From the NCBI GenBank assembly GCA_050289805.1, contig JBNKGL010000001.1, positions 186,001 to 250,000 of the forward strand: DNA of 64,000 nucleotides, in the 5' to 3' direction. The stretch is from JAUILA01 sp050289805. Its GTDB lineage: Bacteria; Bacteroidota; Bacteroidia; Cytophagales; Cyclobacteriaceae. Positions 1-8,023 of the stretch are shown here, one piece after another (within the stretch, counting starts at the first letter, position 1; the number at the start of each line of letters is the position of its first letter). Under the pieces are notes generated by a model. The model did no database searches. It was not told where the DNA came from and was given only the letters and a program-made list of their open reading frames with translations. A program made the position numbers and the translations under genes.

Positions 1-597
1 AAGCTCTTCAGGGATGGAATATATGATGCTTCGAAAATGGTGGCCGTTACCGGATCCGAAATAAAAAACCCGCAATACTATAAAACATATTCCGGGGCAA
101 ATATTAAGAATATGATCGCCGGAAATACGACTTCCGAGCATGTTCGATATATCTCTGGAAACGTGCTGACGGGAACTCGTATTGCCCATGATGGCTTTCT
201 GGGATTTTTTGATCACCAGATTACCGTTATTCCGGAAGGAGATTATTACGAAATGTTCGGCTGGATCAAGCCTACATTTAACCGACCTAGCTTTCACCGG
301 GCCTTCGGACTCCTGAGCTTCCTGAACCCGGGAAAAGAATATGTGGTTGATACCAATACAAAAGGGGAGCCGCGTGCTTTCGTTCAGACCGGGGTTTTTG
401 AAAAAGTGACCCCGATGGATATCCTTCCAACCTATCTATTCAAAGCCATCCTGGCAGAGGATTACGATGATATGGAAGAACTTGGAATCTATGAACTGAT
501 TGAAGAGGATGTCGCTCTGTGTGAATACGTGGATGTCTCAAAACATGATATCCAGGAAATTTTGAGAGAAGGTCTAGATTTATTACGATATAGTTAA
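1..597 (+). CDS. nqrA: Na+-translocating NADH:quinone reductase subunit A, C-terminal part
   Basis: The reading frame is open from base 1 and ends with TAG... TAA just before nqrB, so the N-terminal half lies outside the window; about 198 residues are visible. NqrA is the large peripheral cytoplasmic subunit of the Na+-pumping NADH:quinone oxidoreductase. The visible part matches the family C-terminus, with the stretch ILPTYLFKAILAEDYDDMEE followed by a Glu/Asp-rich segment and a final helix (DIQEILREGLDLLRYS). It is followed 17 bases later by nqrB and then nqrC, nqrD and nqrE, the usual order, which fixes the assignment. An internal ATG at 37 is not the start. Confidence 0.95.
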   Translation, partial: KLFRDGIYDASKMVAVTGSEIKNPQYYKTYSGANIKNMIAGNTTSEHVRYISGNVLTGTRIAHDGFLGFFDHQITVIPEGDYYEMFGWIKPTFNRPSFHRAFGLLSFLNPGKEYVVDTNTKGEPRAFVQTGVFEKVTPMDILPTYLFKAILAEDYDDMEELGIYELIEEDVALCEYVDVSKHDIQEILREGLDLLRYS

Positions 598-614
598 TTG
601 CCAACTTATACGAT

Positions 615-1826
615 ATGAAGTTTTTAAGAGACGCGTTGGATAAAGTAAAGCCCCATTTTGAAAAGGGCGGCAAATGGGAGAAATTCTATTTTGTGTATGA
701 AGCGCATGACACGCTTCTTTTTGCACCCAACCACACAACAAAAACAAACGGAGTACAGATCCGTGATGCAATCGATATGAAGCGTATGATGATGACAGTA
801 ATCATCGCGATGCTTCCATGTCTGCTGTTCGGGATTTACAATGTGGGTTATCAGCATTACCTGGCAATAGGTCAGCCCGATGCAGCATTGCTGGATATGA
901 TCTGGGTAGGTGTATACAAGGTGATTCCCATTGTAGCGGTATCCTATATTTTTGGACTGGGAACGGAATTTACGTTTGCTACAATCCGCAGACACCCGGT
1001 GAATGAAGGCTTCCTGGTCACAGGGATGTTGATTCCGCTGGTGATGCCTCCGGATATTCCTTTGTGGCAGGTTGCCCTGGCAACCGTATTTGCCGTAATC
1101 ATAGCGAAAGAGGCCTTCGGAGGAACAGGGATGAATATCCTGAACGTGGCCCTTACGGCACGTGCCTTCCTTTATTTCGCGTATCCCGGGCAGATTTCGG
1201 GTAGTGTCTGGACGTACATCGGTTCGGATAACCAGGCCGTGGCAGGTTTTTCGGGAGCAACCCCGTTATCCCTTGGTGCAGATGCCGTAACGAACGGGCA
1301 GGATATGGTGAGCACCCTGAATACATTTAACTACGGGGAAGGGCTTGGAGACGGAATTTTTTCTCTGCAGAATTTATTCATGGGCCTTTATCCCGGATCA
1401 ATCGGGGCCACATCTGTACTCATGTGTCTTATCGGCGCGTTTGTTCTGATCTTTACCGGTGTTGGAAGCTGGAAAATTATTGTCAGCGTATTTGCCGGAG
1501 CGTATGGAATGGCAGCGTTGTTCAATGTAATCGGCAGCAACGCCTTTATGGCCGTTCCGCCGGAATATCACCTGGTAATGGGCGGACTGGCATTCGGTGC
1601 GGTATTTATGGCAACGGATCCTGTTACCGCTGCACAAACTGAAACGGGTAAGTGGATTTACGGTCTGTTTATAGGTATACTTACAGTATTGATCCGGGTC
1701 CTGAACCCGGCATATCCAGAGGGCATTATGCTGGCCATTCTGTTAATGAATGTGTTTGCTCCCCTCGTTGATTTCTATGTAGTGAAAGCAAACAAAAAAA
1801 GAAGATTACAACGTGCGACAGTCTAA
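615..1826 (+). CDS. nqrB: Na+-translocating NADH:quinone reductase subunit B
   Basis: Membrane subunit of Na+-NQR, 403 residues, near the family length of about 400. After a hydrophilic N-terminus of about 55 residues come some ten hydrophobic segments. The motif SGAT at residues 213-216 (GFSGATPLS) is the site where FMN is attached covalently through the threonine hydroxyl, here Thr216. The RnfD/NqrB family pattern is clear, including TGMLIPLVMPP and the C-terminal MATDPVTAAQT. It sits between nqrA and nqrC, and its end overlaps the GTG start of nqrC by 14 bases, so translation of the two is probably coupled. Confidence 0.97.
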   Translation: MKFLRDALDKVKPHFEKGGKWEKFYFVYEAHDTLLFAPNHTTKTNGVQIRDAIDMKRMMMTVIIAMLPCLLFGIYNVGYQHYLAIGQPDAALLDMIWVGVYKVIPIVAVSYIFGLGTEFTFATIRRHPVNEGFLVTGMLIPLVMPPDIPLWQVALATVFAVIIAKEAFGGTGMNILNVALTARAFLYFAYPGQISGSVWTYIGSDNQAVAGFSGATPLSLGADAVTNGQDMVSTLNTFNYGEGLGDGIFSLQNLFMGLYPGSIGATSVLMCLIGAFVLIFTGVGSWKIIVSVFAGAYGMAALFNVIGSNAFMAVPPEYHLVMGGLAFGAVFMATDPVTAAQTETGKWIYGLFIGILTVLIRVLNPAYPEGIMLAILLMNVFAPLVDFYVVKANKKRRLQRATV

Positions 1827-2577
1827 TCTATATATTATCGTATTCACCGCGATCATGACGGTCGTGGTTGGAGGTGTACTATCACTCACCTCGCAGGTCC
1901 TGGCTCCGGCCCAGAAGAAATCCATTGAACTGGATACCAAGAGCGCTATCCTGAGTTCTGTGATGAATCTGGATTCTCTCGGTCTCAAAGGAGATGCTGT
2001 TCTGGAAACTTACAGCAAACGGATCAATTCCCTGGTTGTAGATATCAACGGTAACGAAGTGACGACCGACGAGAAGGGAAATCCGGTGGTGGCCGAACAG
2101 GTAGATGTAGCCAGTAATTACAAAAAAGCTCCTGAAAACAGAATTTACCCGGTATTTAAATACATGGACGCTTCAAATCCTGAGGTAGTGGATGCATATA
2201 TTCTTCCATTGTACGGCGCGGGACTTTGGGATAAGATCTGGGGCTTTGTGGCACTGGACAGTGACTTCGAGGAGATTGTGGGAGCATCATTCGACCACAG
2301 GGGTGAAACACCCGGATTGGGGGCACGCATTGCCACCCCGGAAGTACAATCACGTTATAAGGGAAAGAAAATATTTGATGATAGCGGGGACCTCGTCTCC
2401 GTTACCATGGTGAAGGGTGAAGGCAATACCGGACTTACCGATTACCAGGTAGATGGATTGTCGGGAGCAACGATCACCGGTAAGGGCCTGAACAATATGC
2501 TGAAGAATTATCTGACGTATTACGAAGCCTATATAAATTCAGTAAAAGGAAATTCGAGAACAGCGAGTATTAACTGA
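1813..2577 (+). CDS. nqrC: Na+-translocating NADH:quinone reductase subunit C
   Basis: Membrane-anchored flavin subunit, 254 residues. One N-terminal membrane segment (about residues 6-28) is followed by a soluble FMN-binding domain. The flavinylation motif SGAT lies at residues 217-220 (DGLSGATITG), with Thr220 the expected attachment site. ETPGLGARI is another conserved family motif. Start choice: GTG at 1813 inside the 3' end of nqrB; no ATG lies between it and the membrane segment. In the working enzyme NqrC passes electrons from the NqrF/D/E side toward NqrB. Flavinylation needs the transferase ApbE, which is not in this window. Confidence 0.96.
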   Translation: MRQSNLYIIVFTAIMTVVVGGVLSLTSQVLAPAQKKSIELDTKSAILSSVMNLDSLGLKGDAVLETYSKRINSLVVDINGNEVTTDEKGNPVVAEQVDVASNYKKAPENRIYPVFKYMDASNPEVVDAYILPLYGAGLWDKIWGFVALDSDFEEIVGASFDHRGETPGLGARIATPEVQSRYKGKKIFDDSGDLVSVTMVKGEGNTGLTDYQVDGLSGATITGKGLNNMLKNYLTYYEAYINSVKGNSRTASIN

Positions 2578-2583
2578 TAGATT

Positions 2584-3255
2584 ATGAGTACTGAAACTGT
2601 AGAAAAATCACAAGAGATAGCATTACCCAAGGAGGAGCTGTTATCAAAAAGGCGTAAGCGTCTTATATCAGATCCTCTGAATGATGATAACCCCATTACT
2701 GTTCAGGTACTCGGTATCTGTTCTGCCCTGGCGGTTACAGTGCAGATGCGACCGACATTCATAATGTCTGTATCGGTTGTATTCGTAATTGTATTCTCAA
2801 ACCTTATTATTTCACTCTTGCGCAATACGATCCCAAATCGTGTTCGTATTATCGTTCAGCTGGCGGTTATTGCAACCCTGGTAACCCTGGTGAGTGAAGT
2901 ATTGAAGGCATATAGTTATGATATGTACAAGGTACTGGGTGCCTTTGTCGGGCTGATCATTACCAACTGTATTGTGATGGGTCGCCTGGAAGCATTTGCC
3001 ATGGGAAATAAGCCCTATGATTCTGTACTTGACGGACTGGGCAGTGGCTTTGGTTATGCATGGATCATCCTTGCAGTGGCATTCTTCAGGGAATTGTTTG
3101 GATCCGGGTCTGTATTCGGATTAAAAGTTTTCGAGATGGTGGGTATTTCAAACTTCCCTACCAACGGACTGATGGTTGATTCGATCGGGGCTTTCGTGGT
3201 ACTTGGTCTTATCATCTGGGTACAGCGCTGGAAAACTGGTTACGTAGAACATTAA
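2584..3255 (+). CDS. nqrD: Na+-translocating NADH:quinone reductase subunit D
   Basis: Integral membrane subunit, 223 residues, of the NqrD/RnfE family with about six hydrophobic segments. Family motifs include NPITVQVLGICSALAVT near the start, the cysteine-containing ITNCIVMGRLEAFA in the middle (its Cys and the matching Cys of NqrE bind an intramembrane iron centre in characterised enzymes) and GLGSGFGYAWI. The N-terminus has an extra hydrophilic stretch of about 25 residues. It starts 7 bases after nqrC stops and is followed 11 bases later by nqrE. Confidence 0.96.
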   Translation: MSTETVEKSQEIALPKEELLSKRRKRLISDPLNDDNPITVQVLGICSALAVTVQMRPTFIMSVSVVFVIVFSNLIISLLRNTIPNRVRIIVQLAVIATLVTLVSEVLKAYSYDMYKVLGAFVGLIITNCIVMGRLEAFAMGNKPYDSVLDGLGSGFGYAWIILAVAFFRELFGSGSVFGLKVFEMVGISNFPTNGLMVDSIGAFVVLGLIIWVQRWKTGYVEH

Positions 3256-3265
3256 TTAGAAAAAC

Positions 3266-3877
3266 ATGGAATTAGTTAATCTTGGAATAAAATCCATATT
3301 CATAGAGAACATGATCTTTGCCTACTTCCTGGGCATGTGTTCGTTTCTGGCAGTATCTAAAAAGGTTTCTACGGCAATTGGATTAGGTGCGGCGGTAATT
3401 TTCGTACTAACGATCACTGTACCGGTAAACTGGTTACTGCAGGAATATATTTTGAAGGAGGGAGCCCTTGCATGGGTGGGTGCCAGCTTCGCTGAAGTGA
3501 ACCTTGAATTCCTTCAATTTATCATGTTCATCGCCGTGATCGCGGCCATGGTACAGCTGGTGGAAATGGTGATTGAGAAATTTTCACCTGCACTGTACGG
3601 CTCATTGGGAATTTTCCTCCCATTGATCGCTGTAAACTGTGCTATTCTCGGCTCAAGCCTGTTCATGGTACAGCGTGATTATACTTTGTCGGAAGCTACG
3701 GTTTTCGGGTTTGGTTCAGGAATCGGCTGGATGCTGGCTATCGTGGCATTGGCCGCTATCCGGGAAAAACTTAAATATTCAAATGTTCCGGACGGACTCA
3801 AAGGACTCGGCATTACCATGCTGATCACAGGCCTGATGGGACTCGCGTTTAAATCCTTCATCGGTATCGCGATTTAA
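3266..3877 (+). CDS. nqrE: Na+-translocating NADH:quinone reductase subunit E
   Basis: Integral membrane subunit, 203 residues, NqrE/RnfA family, about six membrane segments. It is the inverted-topology partner of NqrD; the segment IAVNCAILGSSLF carries the conserved Cys that pairs with that of NqrD at the iron centre. Last nqr gene here: a strong terminator follows 21 bases after the stop codon and the next gene is unrelated. The catalytic NADH-oxidising subunit NqrF, which commonly follows nqrE, is absent at this place. Confidence 0.96.
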   Translation: MELVNLGIKSIFIENMIFAYFLGMCSFLAVSKKVSTAIGLGAAVIFVLTITVPVNWLLQEYILKEGALAWVGASFAEVNLEFLQFIMFIAVIAAMVQLVEMVIEKFSPALYGSLGIFLPLIAVNCAILGSSLFMVQRDYTLSEATVFGFGSGIGWMLAIVALAAIREKLKYSNVPDGLKGLGITMLITGLMGLAFKSFIGIAI

Positions 3878-3898
3878 AAATGAATTACCCAACTAATG

Positions 3899-3927
3899 AA
3901 GGCTTCTGTTAAAGGAAGCCTTTTTTT
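3899..3927 (+). terminator. Rho-independent terminator of the nqr operon
   Basis: An 8-bp perfect stem (3899-3906 with 3915-3922), an 8-base loop and a run of seven T (3921-3927) follow nqrE directly. It is strong evidence that transcription of nqr ends after nqrE. The hairpin also overlaps an in-frame ATG (3896) of the next gene, which argues that this ATG is not a real start. Confidence 0.92.
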
Positions 3928-3940
3928 ATCCCCTAACCAT

Positions 3941-4504
3941 ATGAGCAATTTTACCATAAAAAGAGTCCTGACCTATTTCTTCCGGGGCTTGCTGTTTGTA
4001 GTGCCTCTTGCACTCACCATTTATATCATCTATGTTATCCTGCAATGGCTGGATGGTCTGATCCCGGTAAATATTCCGGGACTTGGTTTGCTGATCATCA
4101 TAGTGAACATCACATTCCTGGGGTACCTGGCATCTTTCTTTATAACCAGGCCATTCTTTGAGCTTTTTGAGAAATATGTCACCAAGATACCCCTGGTGAA
4201 TATTATCTATACTTCCATCAAGGACCTTATCGGTGCATTCGTTGGCGATCACAAGAAATTCAACGTTCCCGTTACTGTAGCCCTTAATTCAGAACAATCT
4301 GTTCTGAAGGTTGGCTTCATAACCCGGGAAGACCTGGATTCACTCGGACTGCCGGGTTTTATCTCAGTATATTTGCCGCATAGCTATAATTTCTCGGGAA
4401 ATCATTTTCTGGTAAAAAGAGAAATGGTCACACCTCTTTCGATGAACAGTACCGATGCAATGAAATTTGTGGTTTCAGGAGGTGTTAGTGGACTGGAGGA
4501 ATAG
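3941..4504 (+). CDS. DUF502 family membrane protein
   Basis: 187 residues with two hydrophobic segments near the N-terminus (about residues 10-33 and 44-68), then a soluble domain. The family pattern is seen in FFRGLLFVVPLALTIY, the segment KIPLVNIIYTSIKDL and the turn GLPGFISVYLPHSYN. DUF502 proteins are widespread and have no firmly assigned biochemical function. I chose ATG 3941 because the earlier in-frame ATG at 3896 lies within the nqr terminator hairpin. The stop lies only 2 bases from the stop of the convergent mnmA, and no terminator is visible between them. Confidence 0.85.
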   Translation: MSNFTIKRVLTYFFRGLLFVVPLALTIYIIYVILQWLDGLIPVNIPGLGLLIIIVNITFLGYLASFFITRPFFELFEKYVTKIPLVNIIYTSIKDLIGAFVGDHKKFNVPVTVALNSEQSVLKVGFITREDLDSLGLPGFISVYLPHSYNFSGNHFLVKREMVTPLSMNSTDAMKFVVSGGVSGLEE

Positions 4505-4506
4505 TG

Positions 4507-5715
4507 CTAACTGATTACACCGGATCCGATGAGCTCATCACCGTCGTACCATACTGCGAACTGACCACGGGCAATGGCCTTTTGTGGCTCATCAAAAATG
4601 ATGTATAATCCGTCTTCACGCGCATACAGTGTTGCCTGCTCAAGCGATTGCCTGTATCGGATGCGCACCTGGTACGCTTCTTCGCTTCCGCTGTTGAGGG
4701 CCTTGTCGGGACGGACCCAGTGGACATCTTCATCGGCGATGAAAAGGCCGCGTCTGTATAACCCCGGGTGATCTTCACCCTGACCCGTGAAAATTGTATT
4801 TTCAATGGTGTCGGTGTCAATGATGAACAATGGCTTTGGCGTACCTCCAATATTCAGACCTTTGCGTTGTCCAATAGTGTAGTAATGTGCTCCATTATGC
4901 TCGCCAACCACTTCGCCATCCGACGTGGAATAGTGGAATGGCGCTGTCAGGGCTTTAAGCACATTGATATCTCCGTTGATGGAGGGTAGGAGATCGTTGT
5001 CAGCAAACATTGAGGCATCCGAAGGAATTTCAATGACCTCTCCCTTTTTAGGTGTTAATTTTTGCTGGAGGAATTCCGGCAGACGTACCTTACCAATAAA
5101 ACAAAGCCCTTGCGAATCTTTTTTGTCGGCCGTTACAAGGTCCAGGTCACGGGCAATGGTTCTAACTTCAGGTTTGGTGAGTTCCCCGATGGGGAAGAGC
5201 GCGCGGGATAACTGCTCCTGTGTAAGCTGACATAGGAAATAGCTTTGATCCTTGTTGGTATCCTTTCCCGACAGAAGCTGAAAAGTTGTTTTGCCATCAG
5301 CTTCTATTATCCCCTTTCTGCAATAGTGCCCGGTAGCAATAAAATCAGCCTTTAATTTCAGGGCCGCTTTCAGGAAAATATCAAACTTTATTTCCCGGTT
5401 ACAAAGCACGTCTGGGTTAGGGGTTCTTCCTGCCTGGTATTCGGCAAACATATAATCAACGATACGTTCCTTGTATTCCTTGCTCAGGTCAATAGCCTGA
5501 AAAGGAATTCCCAATTTCTGAGCAACAATCATGGCATCATGACTGTCCTCCAGCCACGGACATTCCTTACTGATCGTAACACTGTCGTCGTGCCAGTTCT
5601 TCATGAACAGGCCAATCACCTCATATCCCTGTTCCTTCAGAAGATATGCAGCCACACTGGAGTCTACACCTCCGGACATTCCGACCACAACACGTTTACG
5701 AGTACCCTGATTCAT
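4507..5715 (-). CDS. mnmA: tRNA-specific 2-thiouridylase MnmA
   Basis: Thiolates U34 of tRNA Lys, Glu and Gln (s2U34) using ATP and a persulfide donor. 402 residues, somewhat longer than the usual 360-370. The PP-loop SGGVDSS is at residues 14-20. The two catalytic cysteines sit in PDVLCNREIKF and SQGLCFIGKV, and the C-terminal domain has IGQRKGLNIGG. The extra length is in the middle, with an insert near MFADNDLLPSINGDINVLKA that precedes the barrel domain. The start at 5715 lies 4 bases from a promoter -7 element. It is convergent with the DUF502 gene. Confidence 0.96.
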   Translation of the reverse strand: MNQGTRKRVVVGMSGGVDSSVAAYLLKEQGYEVIGLFMKNWHDDSVTISKECPWLEDSHDAMIVAQKLGIPFQAIDLSKEYKERIVDYMFAEYQAGRTPNPDVLCNREIKFDIFLKAALKLKADFIATGHYCRKGIIEADGKTTFQLLSGKDTNKDQSYFLCQLTQEQLSRALFPIGELTKPEVRTIARDLDLVTADKKDSQGLCFIGKVRLPEFLQQKLTPKKGEVIEIPSDASMFADNDLLPSINGDINVLKALTAPFHYSTSDGEVVGEHNGAHYYTIGQRKGLNIGGTPKPLFIIDTDTIENTIFTGQGEDHPGLYRRGLFIADEDVHWVRPDKALNSGSEEAYQVRIRYRQSLEQATLYAREDGLYIIFDEPQKAIARGQFAVWYDGDELIGSGVIS

Positions 5716-5719
5716 GCCG

Positions 5720-5727
5720 CAAATTTA
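5720..5727 (-). promoter_or_regulatory. Bacteroidota -7 promoter element in front of mnmA
   Basis: Read on the minus strand the bases are TAAATTTG, a perfect match to the Bacteroidota -7 consensus TAnnTTTG. Only 4 bases separate it from the mnmA ATG, so a transcript starting at the usual distance would have no or nearly no leader. I do not see a convincing -33 TTTG at the expected spacing. Confidence 0.5.
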
Positions 5728-5746
5728 CATATTCTTTTAAGTAAAG

Positions 5747-6112
5747 TCATTTAATATGAGTTTGGTTCCTGGGGGTTCGGAAATACTTTACCCAAGCAAA
5801 GAACTGCCTGGTTCGGATATAGGAGAGATTCTTGTCGTTCGCATATGCTTCCCGTTCAAAACAAATACCACGATATGCAACATCATGCGGATTTTGGATC
5901 TGTCTGTTCCCCAGCAATGACAGGCGTAGATAGAGGTAATGCCCGGAATACAAAAGCCAGTGAAAGATAAACAGCATCTCAAGCTGCTGGTGAAAATGGA
6001 TCATTTCATGATTTACCAGTTCTGCTGAAGGGTTTTTCGATTTAAAGAACAGGAAAATGAAGAATGAAAATCCATCATAAGGACCTAAAGGAAAGCCGTA
6101 AATACGAATCAA
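5747..6112 (-). CDS. small membrane protein with an HExxH zincin-like motif
   Basis: 121 residues of unassigned function. It contains NHEMIHFHQQLEM (HExxH near residue 36-40), two hydrophobic stretches around residues 13-23 and 47-66, and a later FEREAY whose Glu could be the third metal ligand. This HExxH...E layout recurs in small Bacteroidota membrane proteins; peptidase activity is not established. The only plausible start is TTG at 6112: an in-frame stop lies a few codons upstream, and the first internal ATG would remove the conserved N-terminus and part of the motif. It is followed 31 bases later by mnmA on the same strand, and is divergent from the CoA-transferase gene. Confidence 0.65.
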   Translation of the reverse strand: MIRIYGFPLGPYDGFSFFIFLFFKSKNPSAELVNHEMIHFHQQLEMLFIFHWLLYSGHYLYLRLSLLGNRQIQNPHDVAYRGICFEREAYANDKNLSYIRTRQFFAWVKYFRTPRNQTHIK

Positions 6113-6184
6113 TGACGAGTGGAGTTATGGTTATGTGATGTAAACCGGAAATACTATCTTTCAGTTCTGTAAGGCAGTATTTTT

Positions 6185-7354
6185 ATGATTTCTCCACAAA
6201 TATTTGAGGGCTTGACCGTGATCGAGCTGGCATCGGTTCTGGCAGGGCCTGCCGTGGGCCAGTTTTTTGCCGAACTGGGCGCTACTGTGATCAAGGTAGA
6301 AAACCACATGTGTGGCGGCGATGTAACACGCAGCTGGAGATTTGCGAACGAAGAGGGTGTTAATTCCGCCTACTTCACATCCGTCAACTGGGGGAAGAAA
6401 TCTGTCGGAATAGATCTGAATACAGTAGAGGGCAGGCAGATCACACATGAACTGGTGGCCAGGGCAGATATAGTACTCACCAGCTTCAAGCCGGGAAGTG
6501 CAGGTAAACTGCAAATGGATTATGAACATCTTTCCACCCTGAACCCCAAACTTCTTTATGGAAGTATTACCGGGTACGGAAAGGATGATCCGCGTGTTGG
6601 ATATGATGCGCTTATCCAGGCCGAGACCGGATTTATGCATATTAATGGTGAAAAAGATAGTGAACCATTGAAGTTGCCTGTGGCCATGATTGATATCCTG
6701 GCGGCGCATCAGCTGAAAGAAGCGCTGCTGCTCGCCATTATTCAGCGTATGCAGACGGGCAGGGGATCAGAAGTTTCTGTTTCCCTGTATGATGCTGCCA
6801 TTGCATCACTTGCCAACCAGGGAGCCAATTACCTGGTTGCAGGTCATGATCCCGAGGCTTCAGGAAGTCTTCATCCAAATATAGCACCCTATGGTGAGGT
6901 CCTGATAACGCGTGATCAAAAGCGCATACTGCTGGCCATAGGTACCGATCGGCAATTTCAGCAGCTCCTGGAAATTCTGAACCTTGATGAGCTTCAGGAG
7001 GATGTTCGCTTTACAAATAATGTAAACCGGGTGGCAAACCGGGAAGCCCTGGCGAGTGAGTTGAAGTGTGCAGCTGTTGAAATGGACTCGGAAGATTTGC
7101 TGGCCCGTTGCAGACAGCAGCATATTCCGGCAGGAATTATTTCCAGGATCAGCGATGCCCTCGAACAGTTGCCTGTACATATGTCCCTCGAAAGTGTTGG
7201 AGTACAGGGCATTCGTACGTTTGTCGCTGGAGGACAGCGATCTTTATTGCCGCCCCCGGAATTAGGCAATGACGGCTGGGGTATTCTGAAAGAGTACCTG
7301 TCGTTATCACATTCCACTTACAAAGACCTTCAAACAAGAAACATTCTTGCATAA
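6185..7354 (+). CDS. CaiB/BaiF family (class III) CoA-transferase
   Basis: 389 residues, the normal family length. The N-terminus FEGLTVIELASVLAGPAVGQ and LGATVIKVE are diagnostic of class III CoA-transferases, which move CoA between carboxylic acids through aspartyl-acyl intermediates. The expected catalytic Asp is in PVAMIDILAA (about residue 165-170). The substrate cannot be told from sequence. The gene stands alone between a divergent small membrane gene and the mraZ promoter; no beta-oxidation or racemase partner is nearby, so context does not narrow the role. Confidence 0.9.
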   Translation: MISPQIFEGLTVIELASVLAGPAVGQFFAELGATVIKVENHMCGGDVTRSWRFANEEGVNSAYFTSVNWGKKSVGIDLNTVEGRQITHELVARADIVLTSFKPGSAGKLQMDYEHLSTLNPKLLYGSITGYGKDDPRVGYDALIQAETGFMHINGEKDSEPLKLPVAMIDILAAHQLKEALLLAIIQRMQTGRGSEVSVSLYDAAIASLANQGANYLVAGHDPEASGSLHPNIAPYGEVLITRDQKRILLAIGTDRQFQQLLEILNLDELQEDVRFTNNVNRVANREALASELKCAAVEMDSEDLLARCRQQHIPAGIISRISDALEQLPVHMSLESVGVQGIRTFVAGGQRSLLPPPELGNDGWGILKEYLSLSHSTYKDLQTRNILA

Positions 7355-7487
7355 CGGCTCCCACTTTCTGCCACATCCCTGTGATTTCTTCTAAAATTCC
7401 CTGATTTACGCAAGAGCGCAATGCATCAGAACTACCCTATGGGTTCGTTCGTGGGACTATTTTGCCATATTTCGATTATAATGTAAA

Positions 7488-7524
7488 AAAGTGTTTAAAA
7501 GTGGTAGGTTGTGGTGGAAAATGT
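7488..7524 (+). promoter_or_regulatory. MraZ-type operator: four heptamers at 10-bp period
   Basis: Upstream of mraZ lie AAAGTGT (7488-7494), AAAGTGG (7498-7504), GTTGTGG (7508-7514) and AAAATGT (7518-7524), each separated by exactly 3 bases, so one per helical turn. The first two fit the AAAGTG[T/G]-N3 direct repeats known as MraZ binding sites in Mollicutes, and the spacing matches the TGGGN-N5 repeats known in E. coli. The last repeats lie just upstream of a -7 element, where bound MraZ would block RNA polymerase. Autoregulation of the dcw cluster is the natural inference. Confidence 0.75.
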
Positions 7525-7536
7525 CAGATTTTTTAA

Positions 7537-7544
7537 TATGTTTG
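7537..7544 (+). promoter_or_regulatory. -7 promoter element for the dcw cluster
   Basis: TATGTTTG is a perfect match to TAnnTTTG and lies 29 bases before the mraZ GTG. The expected -33 region (around 7512-7518) falls inside the MraZ-type repeats, with no clear TTTG there. Transcription would start near 7551 (inference). Confidence 0.6.
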
Positions 7545-7573
7545 TTTATTAGAAAAGAAGCACACTATCGACA

Positions 7574-8017
7574 GTGACATTCCTTGCCAGCACATATGAC
7601 TGTAAAATTGACGCGAAGGGCCGACTTGTTTTGCCCTCCCGGATCAAGACAAATTTTCCAGAAGAGACTGGTAATGAGGTTGTTCTGAGGATGGCATTCG
7701 AGCCTTGCCTTATATTGTATCCGATGGTTGAGTTTCGGAAGACCTATCAGAAGATTGCGGGTCTGAATGAATTCAACAAGGAGCACAGGGCATTGCAGCG
7801 AAACTTCTTCAGTAGTGTACAATCGGTAGAAATCGACAGTGCAGGGCGGATTTTGATCCCAAAGCAGATGTTGCAATATGCGGGATTGGAAAAAGATGCG
7901 CTGGTCGTAGGTACCGGACTTCGGGTAGAGATTTGGAATCCTGAGCGTTACAATGCTCAGTCCATTGAAGATCCGGATGAACTGTCGAAGCTGGCAGAAA
8001 AATATTTGCTGGAATAA
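7574..8017 (+). CDS. mraZ: transcriptional regulator / division protein MraZ
   Basis: 147 residues with two AbrB-like swapped-hairpin repeats: the first around residues 5-50 (DCKIDAKGRLVLPSRIK), the second around 75-125 (VEIDSAGRILIPKQM). MraZ forms ring-shaped oligomers that bind direct repeats in front of its own operon and control dcw expression. Start: GTG at 7574, which puts the first conserved repeat at the expected distance; there is no nearby in-frame ATG. First gene of the dcw cluster, 6 bases ahead of rsmH. Confidence 0.95.
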   Translation: MTFLASTYDCKIDAKGRLVLPSRIKTNFPEETGNEVVLRMAFEPCLILYPMVEFRKTYQKIAGLNEFNKEHRALQRNFFSSVQSVEIDSAGRILIPKQMLQYAGLEKDALVVGTGLRVEIWNPERYNAQSIEDPDELSKLAEKYLLE

Positions 8018-8023
8018 TATCCG

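Noticed and set aside
3896..3940. Earlier ATG for the DUF502 gene
   Set aside because: It is part of the nqr terminator hairpin; the family match begins at 3941.
6161..6709. 182-codon minus-strand ORF overlapping the CoA-transferase
   Set aside because: The CoA-transferase motifs are unambiguous on the plus strand.
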